Shown in pieces: positions 48,114 through 57,061 of a stretch of 64,000 nucleotides of DNA; the first letter of the stretch is position 1, and every line of letters starts with the position of its first letter. Source of the stretch: Verrucomicrobiota bacterium (GTDB lineage: Bacteria > Verrucomicrobiota > Verrucomicrobiia > Limisphaerales > J093); NCBI GenBank assembly GCA_016716505.1, contig JADJWF010000004.1, positions 124,001 to 188,000 on the forward strand. Direction: 5' to 3'. Position numbers and translations under genes: made by a program. Below the pieces are notes generated by a model. It ran no database searches, was not told where the DNA came from, and saw nothing but the letters and a program-made list of their open reading frames with translations.

Positions 48114-48617
48114 ATGAAGACAACCATTCACAAAATATTCCTCGTTGGCGCTTGTGGCGCCGCGTTGATGTTCGTACCGGGCTGCGGCAAGCAGGAATCC
48201 TCTGGAACCTCCCAAACTTCTTCCGGATCAGGTGGCTCGGCCTCCAGTTCGGTCGAGTCGCTCGCGCAGAAGGCCGGTCAATCAGCGGCAGAGGTGAAGC
48301 AAGCGGCCGAGCAAACGGTGGCGAAGGGCAAAACGGCGGCGGAACAACTGGCGGCTGATGCCAGGCAGTCGGTTGGCGCCGTGGCGACAGATGTTGCCAA
48401 GCAGGCCGAGTCCACCATCGCCAATGTCCGGCAAATGATCGCGGACAAAAAGTATCAGGAGGCGCTGACGGCACTGCAGACCGCCACCAAGCTGCAACTC
48501 ACCCCGGAGCAAAAGAAAACGGTGGATGACTTGATGGCGCAGGTACAAAAGCTCCTGAGTTCCGACGCGGCCAAAGCGGTCGGCGGTCTGTTACAGCCTC
48601 CCCCCCCGCCCAAGTGA
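48114..48617 (+). CDS. Lipoprotein with helical repeat region
   Basis: Protein of 167 residues, no known family. Signal and lipobox: MKTTIHKIFLVGACGAALMFVPGC, with Cys the likely lipidated residue. After a Ser/Gly-rich linker comes a long Ala/Gln/Lys amphipathic region (SLAQKAGQSAAEVKQAAEQTVAKGK), then QMIADKKYQEALTALQTATKLQLTPEQKKTVDDL, which resembles one TPR-like hairpin. It ends in QPPPPPK, encoded by the left arm of its terminator. An upstream codon at 48048 is possible but not supported by the signal peptide. Confidence 0.75.
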   Translation: MKTTIHKIFLVGACGAALMFVPGCGKQESSGTSQTSSGSGGSASSSVESLAQKAGQSAAEVKQAAEQTVAKGKTAAEQLAADARQSVGAVATDVAKQAESTIANVRQMIADKKYQEALTALQTATKLQLTPEQKKTVDDLMAQVQKLLSSDAAKAVGGLLQPPPPPK

Positions 48618-48632
48618 TCGGGCGGGGGTTTT
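48603..48632 (+). terminator. Intrinsic terminator overlapping the lipoprotein stop codon
   Basis: CCCCCGCCC at 48603-48611 and GGGCGGGGG at 48620-48628 form a perfect nine-base stem followed by TTTT. The eight-base loop contains the TGA stop (48615-48617) of the lipoprotein gene, so the left arm is coding. Confidence 0.85.
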
Positions 48633-48649
48633 CGCCCGCGAATCACTCC

Positions 48650-48683
48650 GCCGGCGCCCTGTTGCTTCAGGGCGCCGGCTTTT
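48650..48683 (+). terminator. Second intrinsic terminator, tandem
   Basis: A perfect 12-base stem (GCCGGCGCCCTG at 48650-48661 with CAGGGCGCCGGC at 48668-48679), six-base loop, then TTTT. It serves as a backup to the terminator just upstream. Confidence 0.85.
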
Positions 48684-48710
48684 CGTTTGGTGCGCCCGGC
48701 AGGGCACACA

Positions 48711-48743
48711 AAAGAAAAAAGGGCGGGGCTTTCGCCCCGCCCT
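48711..48743 (-). terminator. Intrinsic terminator of the fasciclin gene
   Basis: AGGGCGGGG at 48720-48728 pairs with CCCCGCCCT at 48735-48743 around a six-base loop. On the minus strand the stem is followed by TTTTTCTTTT (A tract at 48711-48719 on the plus strand). It lies 45 bases past the fasciclin stop. Confidence 0.85.
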
Positions 48744-48787
48744 GCCCCATGAGATAACCCCCAACTTTTCCCCTCTTACCGACAAGG

Positions 48788-49324
48788 TTAGGATTGCGCC
48801 TTCGGCAAGATCACGGTGTCAATCACGTGAATCACGCCGTTGCTGGCCGCCACGTCGGTCTTCACCACCTTGGCGTTGTCCACCTTCACCGTCTTGTCGA
48901 TCACCTGGATGTTGACCTTCTGGCCGTTGACCGTTTTGGCCTGCATCGGCTTCACATCGGCCGCCATGACCTTACCCGGAATCACGTGGTAAGTCAGAAT
49001 GGCCTTGAGCTGCTCGCGATTCTCAGGCTTGAGCAGGTTTTCCACCGTCCCCGCCGGGAGCTTGGCAAACGCCTCATCCGTCGGGGCGAACACGGTGAAA
49101 GGACCGTCCCCCTGGAGAACGTCCGCCAAGCCAGCCGCCTTCACCGCTGCCACGAGGGTCTTGAAGCTGCCCGCTTCGCTCGCCACCGCGACAATCGTCT
49201 TGGTGCTGGAGCAGGTGCTGCTGGTGCTCGTGGTCTGCTTGTCCGCAGAGCAGGTGTCTGCCAAGGCAGGCACGGCCATCGCGCCCGCCACCATCAGTGC
49301 CATCATCGAACGATTCAGTTTCAT
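48788..49324 (-). CDS. Exported fasciclin (FAS1) domain protein
   Basis: Secreted or periplasmic protein of 178 residues with one FAS1 domain. ATG 49324 starts a signal peptide (MKLNRSMMALMVAGAMAVPALAD). A Ser/Thr/Cys-rich linker (TCSADKQTTSTSSTCSSTK) is followed by the domain: SFKTLVAAVKAAGLADVL, the H1 motif FTVFAPTDEAFAKLP, the conserved ILTYHVIPGKV, and H2 at NGVIHVIDTVILP. FAS1 domains mediate adhesion; in bacteria the partner is mostly unknown. An upstream in-frame codon at 49357 would bury the signal peptide, so I did not use it. Confidence 0.92.
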   Translation of the reverse strand: MKLNRSMMALMVAGAMAVPALADTCSADKQTTSTSSTCSSTKTIVAVASEAGSFKTLVAAVKAAGLADVLQGDGPFTVFAPTDEAFAKLPAGTVENLLKPENREQLKAILTYHVIPGKVMAADVKPMQAKTVNGQKVNIQVIDKTVKVDNAKVVKTDVAASNGVIHVIDTVILPKAQS

Positions 49325-49605
49325 GTTTGGAACTTTTTTAACCGACGTTTTCGTCAAAGAGCGGCCGGTCGCCGCTGCCGGTCGCCCTGTTTATTTAACC
49401 GTCAGCGACGCCGGCTTTTGTCATCTCCCACTCAGGAGCGACAGCGTCAAGGTGCAACTGGATTCATCGCCGTCAAATTTTTGTCCGCTTTTTGTTTATT
49501 TTTTGTTCACACGCATCGGAATTTGTGCAAGAGCCTGTCGTTCAAACAATTAAAGAATCGCTCCGCTCCGTTTGCGCCCGTTCAAAGGCGAAGCACGTTG
49601 ATTTC

Positions 49606-50967
49606 ATGGAGAAAAAGTTGCCACACATCGTGGTTCTGGGGGCTGGCTTCGGCGGGCTGGAATTTTGCAAGCGGATGGCGCACGCTGATGCGCGCATCAC
49701 CGTGGTGGATCGCCAGAATCACCACCTGTTCCAACCGCTCCTCTACCAAGTGGCCACCGCCGGTTTGTCCGCTCCGGATATCGCCGAGCCGGTGCGCGCG
49801 ATCCTGGCCCGAAACGCGAATACCACTGTCCTGCTCGACGAGGTGCTGGCAGTGGACCTTGCCGCGCGCCGGGTGCGCCTCGAACAGCACACGCTCAGCT
49901 ACGACTATCTCGTGCTCGCTCTGGGCGGAGTCACCAACTACTTCGGTCACCCCGAGTGGGCTGAGTTCGCACCGGGTCTGAAGTCTTTGGACGATGCGCT
50001 GCACATCCGGCGGAACGTACTGTTGGCGTTCGAGCGGGCCGAATGCGCCGAGACGGAGGCGGATCGCCGCAGACTGACGACCATCGTCGTCGTGGGCGGT
50101 GGTCCGACGGGCGTGGAGCTGGCCGGCGCCTTTGCCGAACTGACCAAGGTGGTTCTGAAGAAGGACTTCCGCCGGATAGACCCCGCCGCCGCGCGGGTGG
50201 TTTTGCTGGAAGCCGGCCCGCGGCTGCTGGCCCACCTGCCGCCGCGCCTTTCCGCCAACGCCGCGCGGCGGCTCGGCGACCTCGGAGTGGAAGTCCGCAC
50301 GGGTGTGCCCGTGCGCGACATCCGTCGCGGCGAAGTGGAACTGGCCGACGGGACCACGATTCCGGCCGCGAACATCATTTGGGCTGCCGGGGTCGCCGCC
50401 AGCCCGCTCACGCATCAACTCGGCGTGGAATTGGATCGCGCGGGACGCGTCAGAGTACGACCTGACCTGAGCGTGCCGGGACACCCGGAGGTGTTCGCCA
50501 TCGGCGATCTGGCGCTCGTGCTCGACGAAGCCGGGCGACCGGTGCCCGGCGTATCGCCGGCCGCGATGCAAATGGCCCGGCACGTTGCGAAGCTGATTCA
50601 GCGTGAACTGCGCGGCAGCACCGGGGAGCACGGGCCGGATTCCCGGCCGGCGTTTCGTTACTGGGACAAGGGTACGATGGCGACGATCGGTCGTTCCGCG
50701 GCGGTCGCGAAAATCGGCGCGCTGGAAGTCACCGGCTGGCCCGCCTGGCTCGCCTGGCTCTTCGTGCATCTGATCTTCCTGATCGGGTTCGACAACAAGC
50801 TCGGTGTGCTGCTGCAATGGTGCTACTCGTACCTCACGTGGAAGCGCGGCGCGCGGATCATTACGGGCTTGTCCGATGTTCCGGCAGCGGCGAACGACGC
50901 CCGCCGCGTAGCTCCGGACGACCAGCACGTTGCCCCGCTCAGAGCCGACCTGCGCGAGGCGGCGTGA
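49606..50967 (+). CDS. ndh: Type II NADH:quinone oxidoreductase (NDH-2)
   Basis: FAD-dependent, non-proton-pumping NADH dehydrogenase that feeds electrons to the quinone pool, 453 residues. FAD-binding Rossmann motif VVLGAGFGGLEFCKR, quinone-site-like segment FQPLLYQVATAGLSAPDIA, NAD(H) motif VVVGGGPTGVELAGAFAEL, and the second FAD segment VFAIGDLALV. The C-terminal WLAWLFVHLIFLIGF...WKRGARII amphipathic part attaches it to the inner membrane. ATG 49606 is used; the frame is open upstream but that part is not family-like. It supplies quinol to complexes such as the ACIII encoded in this window. Confidence 0.93.
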   Translation: MEKKLPHIVVLGAGFGGLEFCKRMAHADARITVVDRQNHHLFQPLLYQVATAGLSAPDIAEPVRAILARNANTTVLLDEVLAVDLAARRVRLEQHTLSYDYLVLALGGVTNYFGHPEWAEFAPGLKSLDDALHIRRNVLLAFERAECAETEADRRRLTTIVVVGGGPTGVELAGAFAELTKVVLKKDFRRIDPAAARVVLLEAGPRLLAHLPPRLSANAARRLGDLGVEVRTGVPVRDIRRGEVELADGTTIPAANIIWAAGVAASPLTHQLGVELDRAGRVRVRPDLSVPGHPEVFAIGDLALVLDEAGRPVPGVSPAAMQMARHVAKLIQRELRGSTGEHGPDSRPAFRYWDKGTMATIGRSAAVAKIGALEVTGWPAWLAWLFVHLIFLIGFDNKLGVLLQWCYSYLTWKRGARIITGLSDVPAAANDARRVAPDDQHVAPLRADLREAA

Positions 50968-51220
50968 CCGCGCGTCCGATGCGGAGGCGGGACAGTAGCG
51001 GCTGCGTGGGGCGAGGGATGATTTCCTTTCCGGAAGACGAACAGGGAACTCCGAGATCGCCCGGCGGCGCAGCTTTCCCGTGCATCGCTATTGCGCGAGC
51101 TTTCCGGCTGGGGCGGTGCGGCTTTTGCGGCCCCCGGCTGGGCGGTCGCAGAATGCGAAGGAAGAAGGTCCGACCACCCGGCCGACGAGAGCGCCGGCAC
51201 CGCGCACCAAACCGAACCGG

Positions 51221-54200
51221 TCAATCATCGTCGCTCGTCAGCATTCTGATTTCGTACTGCGGCGCTTCGAGTTGGCGCTGCGCCAACTCCCTTAGTTCCG
51301 GTCCGATGTAGTCGCGCTTGAAGCGGATTCCCTCCAGAAACGCGGGAGGTTCCGGGGGGCCAGCTTGGCGCAAGTCGGCTTCGATATCGTACCGGACGTA
51401 ATCGCCTTCGTTGCCGAGGTCAACGACGACCCAAGGAGCGCTTGGACGCCACGCAATCGTGTGTTTGCAGTAGAAATTGAAGACGTGCAAGAACGTGCCG
51501 CCATCCTTGTCCCAAGGGTTGAAGCCCCAGTCAAAAGGCCATCCGGACTGCGTCCGTTCGCCCAACCCTTGGTCGGGGATTCCACGCGTGGGGATGAAGC
51601 TGACTGCCGTGTGACCGGCGGGGTCGGGATGGGGCGTGTTCCAGCAAACCGGGTCCGCGCCGGGGTTTTGCCGGTCCCCGTCCCCAAAGAAGAACTGGTA
51701 GTCGTGGCCAACGTAGTCAATCGCCAGCAGGCGGCCGTAATGCTCGTAGGGGTAGGTCGTTCGTGAAAGAAGTTGCTTCACCCGGCGGTGTTGCGCCATG
51801 GACCCGCAATCCCGCCACCACAACAACGGCGTGCGGCGCTCGGGACCGTTGCGCGTGGTGACGAAGAGATAGCGCGGCAGTTTGGTAATGTAGTCCTCGT
51901 AGCTCCAGATCGGCGAGGCGATCTCAACCTCCCACCGGGCGGGCAGATCGTTGGTTGAAGTCCGGCGCCAGACGCGACCGTTCACGTTGGTGCCATTGAT
52001 CCGCAACGACACGGCCCCCGCGAGGGATTCCGGCACGGCCACCGATTCAATGTACGCTCCGGGTTTGTCAGTGAGCGGATGTTCGAAACGGCCGCTGACC
52101 TTTTGGAATCCGGGATCCTTCTTCCGGGTCACTTCCCAGCCGCCCTCCACGGTGTAACTCGAAGTCGTCAGCACAATGCCTCGGTCCGTAACGATCTCGG
52201 GTCCAGTCAGAACGGCGTCCTCTTGCACGGCGAAGATCCAGTCGTAGGGCCGGATTTCGATCTCCAGGTCGGCCCGACTTTCCTTGCCGGCGGGACAGGA
52301 CTTGTAGGTCGCCGTGATCTTGACCGTGCCCTCCACTTCGAGCGCGCACAGGTCGGTGGCAGCCTTTCCCTCTTTGTCCGTCAACTCGATCGCCGTGGTA
52401 ACCGCCGGCCCTCCCCCCGCGGCAAAGCTGGCCATGTGGGGTTGCATTTGGAACTCGACCCGCACCTCTGCCAGTGGATTGTCACCCCGGTCTCGAACCG
52501 TGGCGGTCAGGCGGGCGCATTCCCGAAAGTGAATGACCGTGGGATCGGCGGTCAGGGTGAGTCGAAACTCATCCACCCAGAATGGGTCGGTCTCCTTTTC
52601 TGCCGGCACCCGCAGCAGCCCACCCAATCCCAGCCAGTCCTTCATAAACAGTTGGCCATCCCGGTTGCGATCCTCCTCGCCGTCCGGGCAACCGTCGCCA
52701 TCGCTGTCGGAGTCCAACTCGGCGCGCACCCCGTCCCCGTCGGTGTCCGCCTTGCGCGGAACCCACCCTTGCCCGAACTGGTAGCTCCAGATCTCCGTCT
52801 TGTCCGCCACTCCGTCCCCGTCACTGTCCCGGTTGCTCGCATCGGTGAAAAAGCGGATTGCTTCGTCCAAGTCGCACAGGCCGTCACCATCGCGGTCGAG
52901 GATGACGTCCGGATCTGCGGGCCGGGCGCGATACAGGCCGGGCGGCTCCAGCGGCTGGATCCCGAGGAAACCGCCGCCGGCCAGTTTTCCCACCGCCAGG
53001 AGTTGCGGGGTTGTGGGCATGAGGGGGCTGACGAACATGACCTGGCGTACGGTGGCCTCCGGAGGACCGCTGACCAGGTAACCCATCAACAAAACCGGTC
53101 CGGTACCGCCTCCGCCTGGGAACAAGAGTTGGCCCGCAGTGGGCAGACCCCGGTCAATGTCTCGACAGAAGGCCTTCCAGCCGGAATCGGTCTGCAAGTC
53201 CAGTTTGCCGACCGACACGCCAACCGACGCCAAGGCCAGGCTGATCGCTTCCTGAAGTTCGGCCAACTGTCCGTGTCCCAGGTCCCCGGCGGGACTCGCA
53301 GTCGGGTCCCGGAAGAGCGACAGATTGAGTTCATCCTGCGTAATCTCTTCTCCGAAATAGTCGTTCAGCCATTGGGCGATGGCCGTCGCCGCGTGCCCCA
53401 GTTCGTGCGGGCAGAGGAAGGTGCTGCCCCCGCGATAGGAAATAATTCCCGGCTCCGTCGTACCATGCGGCACGTCCCAAGCATGAGGTCCTCGATCCTC
53501 CACGCACTCGAGACACAGCATGGACGTGTCTTTCATGGGCCCGCCGAAACGGGCACCTGCTCCCACGAAGAAGGAAATCATTCCCGCCTGCGCCGGTGTA
53601 CCGCTCCGCGACGGCATTCCGGAACGCCCGAAAACGCGACCGGTCCCGTCTTGGGGCGGTTCCATCACGGTCAACTCCTGCCAGGCGCTCCACGGCCCTT
53701 CCGCCACCCCAGCCTGCGGACGCGCGCGCCACACATAGCTGCCCGCCGGCAAGCCGGGCGAAACCACATGACCGGGTGCGTAACACGTCGCCCGCACCGC
53801 GGGATTCATCAGGTCATTCGCGCGGCAGACCTCCAGGTCGTAAGAGACCGGGCTGAGGCGCGGGTCCACCCAGGCAAAGGCTGTGCTGTCACCCGTCAGC
53901 ACCGCGCCGCCCGGGGCGGGCAAGGTTGCCAACGGCTGGGGCAGTCCGTTGGCCGCGCCGGGGGTGGGCTGCGCAAACCGCGTCCAACGCTCGGCCTCGA
54001 TTCCGTCCCGTCCCAGCGAGCCTCCAGGCGGAAGCGGAAACAAGTCCAGATTCACCGCCGAGTTCGACTCCGGCCGGGAGCCCCAGGAAACCGCGTCCAC
54101 CAACCGCCCGCCCAGGTAAAGCCGGCACTGGTCATTGGTCGGGTTGAACAAGCTGGCCGGCGGCTCCACATGCACTCGCACCGCCGCGGGCGCGCCCGGG

Positions 54201-55459
54201 TCGCCCACGTACTCCAGCGGCCGTCTGCCGTCGAAGACAATCACCAGATACGGTGGCCAGCTCGGAACTCCCTCCGGCCAGTCGCGGAGCAGCACTTCGT
54301 CCGCGCCGTTGCGCAGTTCGATGAGGTAGTAATACGGCTCGTGCCACTCGGGGTAGCAGACCTCGACCCACGGCGCCCCTTCGGCCCCGGCCAACGGCGC
54401 CACTTCATTCAGGCGTGGGGCGGGAGAGTCCGGAAAACCGGCCGGCACGGCGAGGCGATTGCACAGAGCGATCAGGTCCCGCAGGTCAATGCGCTGGTCG
54501 CCGTTCACATCCGCGCCGGCGTTTTCCGGCAATGCCGGATCCTGTCCCAGGCGGGCGCGCACTTGGACGAGATCCACAGCCCCTCCGTTGTCCGCCAGCT
54601 CCGGTCGCCGCGCGTCGGGCGGCGTCGGCCTCCCAGAAAGTCCGCCCAAGCGACCGCTGTCTCCCGGTCCAACCGACATGCTCACGGATTCCCGCCACGG
54701 ATTGACCGCGACGGATTCGAACAGCGCGCCTCCCGGCGCCCAGCGGGTCGTGGCTGCCTGATTGACTCGCAAGGTCAGCGTTAACGCGCCCGCTCTGGTC
54801 GGAGTCACTTCCCATCGCGTCAGCCGCACTTCCCGGCCAGGCGGGATCCCATCGAAGGGCCAATTCCCGCCGCCCAGCCAGACTTCCCGCACTCCACTCC
54901 CGGTCAGTTCCAGCGGGATTGTTTCCGGGGGCGCCTCCGTCACTGCCGCAGGGAGGTACCACCACGACACCGCTGGCCTCGCACTCCTTCGGGCCGTCAT
55001 CGTTGCGCCCGCTTCACCAGAGGCCAGGAGCTGCCAGTCCGCTGCCGCCAGCAACGCGTTGACACTGCCCCACACCTCGACCACGAAGGGTTGGCCGGCC
55101 ACCACGTTGGTCTTCTCCGGTCCGACGAGACTCAACACCAGCGCGGGCGCGGCTGCCCGCAAGCGCGCCGGCTCATAGCGCAACCGATAGAAGCGCGTCG
55201 AGCCGCCAGCGGACAACTCCGCCCGCCAGCGCCCGTCCACGCGGTGCGGTTCGGCGAGCATCGGCCGCCAAGGGCTCAGCGGTGTCAGCCGGCCGGCTTC
55301 CTCCAGCACGAAATCCTCGGCCCAGGCCGGCCAGGAAATACTCACCTCCGTTTTCCGCAGGGTTGCCATTTCAAGTTCGGGCAGGGAGGCCTTCGTTGCC
55401 ATTGCCAGGTTCAGCGAAAAGCCGGCCGAAGCCATCAAGGAAAGAGTTCGCGAATTCAT
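51221..55459 (-). CDS. Large multidomain secreted protein (dockerin-like, LTD, protease-like, TSP3, Ig-like)
   Basis: Protein of 1412 residues with a signal peptide (MNSRTLSLMASAGFSLNLA). In order: beta-rich region (about 30-300); a dockerin-like calcium loop at about 317-338 (DVNGDQRIDLRDLIALCNRL); a lamin-tail-like domain at about 345-490 (LNEVAPLAGAEGAPWVEV, PPYLVIVFDG); a fibronectin-like segment; at about 640-780 a domain with CPHELGHAATAIAQWL and EEITQDELN, which fits C39-like papain proteins in layout but also contains an HExxH motif at 685-689; TSP3-like repeats at about 850-933 (DRDGDGLCD, DTDGDGVRAELDSDSDGDG); an Ig-like domain at about 955-1080; and an unrecognised C-terminal 300 residues. 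It probably acts at or outside the cell surface. Confidence 0.85.
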   Translation of the reverse strand: MNSRTLSLMASAGFSLNLAMATKASLPELEMATLRKTEVSISWPAWAEDFVLEEAGRLTPLSPWRPMLAEPHRVDGRWRAELSAGGSTRFYRLRYEPARLRAAAPALVLSLVGPEKTNVVAGQPFVVEVWGSVNALLAAADWQLLASGEAGATMTARRSARPAVSWWYLPAAVTEAPPETIPLELTGSGVREVWLGGGNWPFDGIPPGREVRLTRWEVTPTRAGALTLTLRVNQAATTRWAPGGALFESVAVNPWRESVSMSVGPGDSGRLGGLSGRPTPPDARRPELADNGGAVDLVQVRARLGQDPALPENAGADVNGDQRIDLRDLIALCNRLAVPAGFPDSPAPRLNEVAPLAGAEGAPWVEVCYPEWHEPYYYLIELRNGADEVLLRDWPEGVPSWPPYLVIVFDGRRPLEYVGDPGAPAAVRVHVEPPASLFNPTNDQCRLYLGGRLVDAVSWGSRPESNSAVNLDLFPLPPGGSLGRDGIEAERWTRFAQPTPGAANGLPQPLATLPAPGGAVLTGDSTAFAWVDPRLSPVSYDLEVCRANDLMNPAVRATCYAPGHVVSPGLPAGSYVWRARPQAGVAEGPWSAWQELTVMEPPQDGTGRVFGRSGMPSRSGTPAQAGMISFFVGAGARFGGPMKDTSMLCLECVEDRGPHAWDVPHGTTEPGIISYRGGSTFLCPHELGHAATAIAQWLNDYFGEEITQDELNLSLFRDPTASPAGDLGHGQLAELQEAISLALASVGVSVGKLDLQTDSGWKAFCRDIDRGLPTAGQLLFPGGGGTGPVLLMGYLVSGPPEATVRQVMFVSPLMPTTPQLLAVGKLAGGGFLGIQPLEPPGLYRARPADPDVILDRDGDGLCDLDEAIRFFTDASNRDSDGDGVADKTEIWSYQFGQGWVPRKADTDGDGVRAELDSDSDGDGCPDGEEDRNRDGQLFMKDWLGLGGLLRVPAEKETDPFWVDEFRLTLTADPTVIHFRECARLTATVRDRGDNPLAEVRVEFQMQPHMASFAAGGGPAVTTAIELTDKEGKAATDLCALEVEGTVKITATYKSCPAGKESRADLEIEIRPYDWIFAVQEDAVLTGPEIVTDRGIVLTTSSYTVEGGWEVTRKKDPGFQKVSGRFEHPLTDKPGAYIESVAVPESLAGAVSLRINGTNVNGRVWRRTSTNDLPARWEVEIASPIWSYEDYITKLPRYLFVTTRNGPERRTPLLWWRDCGSMAQHRRVKQLLSRTTYPYEHYGRLLAIDYVGHDYQFFFGDGDRQNPGADPVCWNTPHPDPAGHTAVSFIPTRGIPDQGLGERTQSGWPFDWGFNPWDKDGGTFLHVFNFYCKHTIAWRPSAPWVVVDLGNEGDYVRYDIEADLRQAGPPEPPAFLEGIRFKRDYIGPELRELAQRQLEAPQYEIRMLTSDDD

Positions 55460-55661
55460 GGCCCGCCTCTGGAGATGGAAGGCAACATCTCGCTCCCCAC
55501 CTCAGCGGCAAGACAAAAATGAACGATCCCCGGCGCGCGGTAGTGCTCGTCAACTAACCGTTGACGATCACCACCCTCTTTTTCGCCGAGGGAATTTCCG
55601 CTTGCCGGGGCTGTGGCGACCGGCAGAGTTCGGTCAGACTTTCGACTTACCGACCGGATTT

Positions 55662-56645
55662 ATGGGACGAATCTACAACAACATCGTTGAAACCGTGGGC
55701 CGCACGCCATTGGTCCGTTTGAACCGGGTGACGGCGGGACTGGACGCCACCATCCTGCTCAAGTGCGAGTTCTTCAACCCGCTGCACAGTGTCAAGGACC
55801 GCATCGGCATGTCCATGATCGAGGATGCCGAGAAGCGGGGATTGATCACGGCCGGCACGACGATCGTGGAGCCGACCTCGGGCAACACGGGCATCGCCCT
55901 GGCGTTCGTGTGCGCGGCCAAGGGCTACAAGCTCATCCTGACCATGCCGGAGACGATGTCGCTGGAGCGGCGTACCTTGCTGGCGCTGCTGGGCGCGAAG
56001 CTGGTGCTGACGCCCGGGCCGGAAGGCATGCGCGGGGCCATCAACCGGGCGCAGCAGATCGCCCAGGAGACGCCAAACTCGTGGATTCCCATGCAGTTCG
56101 ACAACGAGGCAAATCCGGAAATCCATCGGCGCACCACGGCCGAGGAGATCTGGGCCGACACGGACGGAAAGGTGGACATCCTGGTGTCAGCCGTGGGCAC
56201 GGGCGGCACGATCACGGGTTGCTGCGAAGTGATCAAGCCGCGCAAGCCATCGTTTCAAGCGATCGCGGTCGAGCCCAAGGATTCGCCGGTGATTTCGCAA
56301 ACGCTGGCGGGCCAGCCGATCAAACCCGGCGCGCACAAGATTCAGGGCACGGGCGCGGGTTTCGTGCCCAAGAACCTGCACCTCAAAGGCCCCAACGGCG
56401 AGCCGCAGATCGTGGAGTGCGTGCAAGTGTCGAACGAAGACGCTTTCATCATGGCTCGCCGGCTGGCCAAGGAGGAGGGCATCCTGGGCGGTATTTCCAC
56501 GGGCGCCAATGTGTGGGCGGCGATCGAGGTGGCCAAGCGTCCGGAAAACAAGGGGAAGCTGATCGTCACCATCGCCTGCTCCACGGGCGAGCGCTACCTA
56601 AGCACTCCGCTCGCCGAAGAAGCGCGGCGCGAGGTGGGAGGCTGA
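55662..56645 (+). CDS. cysK: Cysteine synthase A
   Basis: PLP-dependent O-acetylserine sulfhydrylase, 327 residues. The PLP lysine is in NPLHSVKDRIG; the substrate loop is EPTSGNTGIALAF; the phosphate-binding loop is AVGTGGTITGCCEVIK; EGILGGISTGAN and IACSTGERYLST complete the family pattern. ATG 55662 matches the conserved start (RIYNNIVETVGRTPLVRLNRV). It ends the assimilation of sulfide into cysteine in the cytosol. A short inverted repeat GTCAAC-N5-GTTGAC at 55549-55565 lies 97 bases upstream; its role is unknown. Confidence 0.97.
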   Translation: MGRIYNNIVETVGRTPLVRLNRVTAGLDATILLKCEFFNPLHSVKDRIGMSMIEDAEKRGLITAGTTIVEPTSGNTGIALAFVCAAKGYKLILTMPETMSLERRTLLALLGAKLVLTPGPEGMRGAINRAQQIAQETPNSWIPMQFDNEANPEIHRRTTAEEIWADTDGKVDILVSAVGTGGTITGCCEVIKPRKPSFQAIAVEPKDSPVISQTLAGQPIKPGAHKIQGTGAGFVPKNLHLKGPNGEPQIVECVQVSNEDAFIMARRLAKEEGILGGISTGANVWAAIEVAKRPENKGKLIVTIACSTGERYLSTPLAEEARREVGG

Positions 56646-57061
56646 GGAGCTTCGCCGGCTGCCGGCTTGATCAGGGAAAGTCCCTTCCGTTCAGGTGGCG
56701 CTCCTGATTCGAGTAGGGAGCGGCACGCGCGGCGGGCAACCGGCGGGAGGGAAACGGGAACGGCAGGCGGTCCGGGATGCGGGCGGGCGATTTGTCGTAC
56801 CGGCCGGCGAGAGATGGGGCCGTTTGGGCCTTTGCCGGTCTTGGGCGGAAGGTCACGCGGTTGCCAACCGGCCTCCTGGGTCCAAGGTAACACCGGAGCC
56901 AGAGTCCCCCCCCTTGATGACTTGGTGGGGGGAAGCCGCTCTTGCGGGGACCCGACGCTCCGCCGTCAATTGAGGCCCAGCCGGCGGTGGGGATTCACCT
57001 TGCCAGCAGTGGCAGGCTTTCCCAGCTTGCGCGGGTTTGCCTTCACGGCCCCGACGCTTTT
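56646..57061 (+). other. Intergenic region before the GlnD-like gene, with structured element
   Basis: About 415 bases without a convincing gene; frames here are Arg/Gly-rich and not protein-like. At 56904-56951 three stems can form together: GTCC/GGAC outside, CCCCCC/GGGGGG, and CCGC/GCGG. I did not recognise a known riboswitch. Confidence 0.35.

Noticed and set aside
52079..54784. Plus-strand frame of 901 residues opposite the large secreted protein
   Set aside because: Composition and lack of domains mark it as a mirror frame; LTD and TSP3 motifs lie on the minus strand.
55549..55565. Possible riboswitch upstream of cysK
   Set aside because: Only a short GTCAAC/GTTGAC inverted repeat was found; no SAM riboswitch core or terminator-antiterminator pair could be made out.
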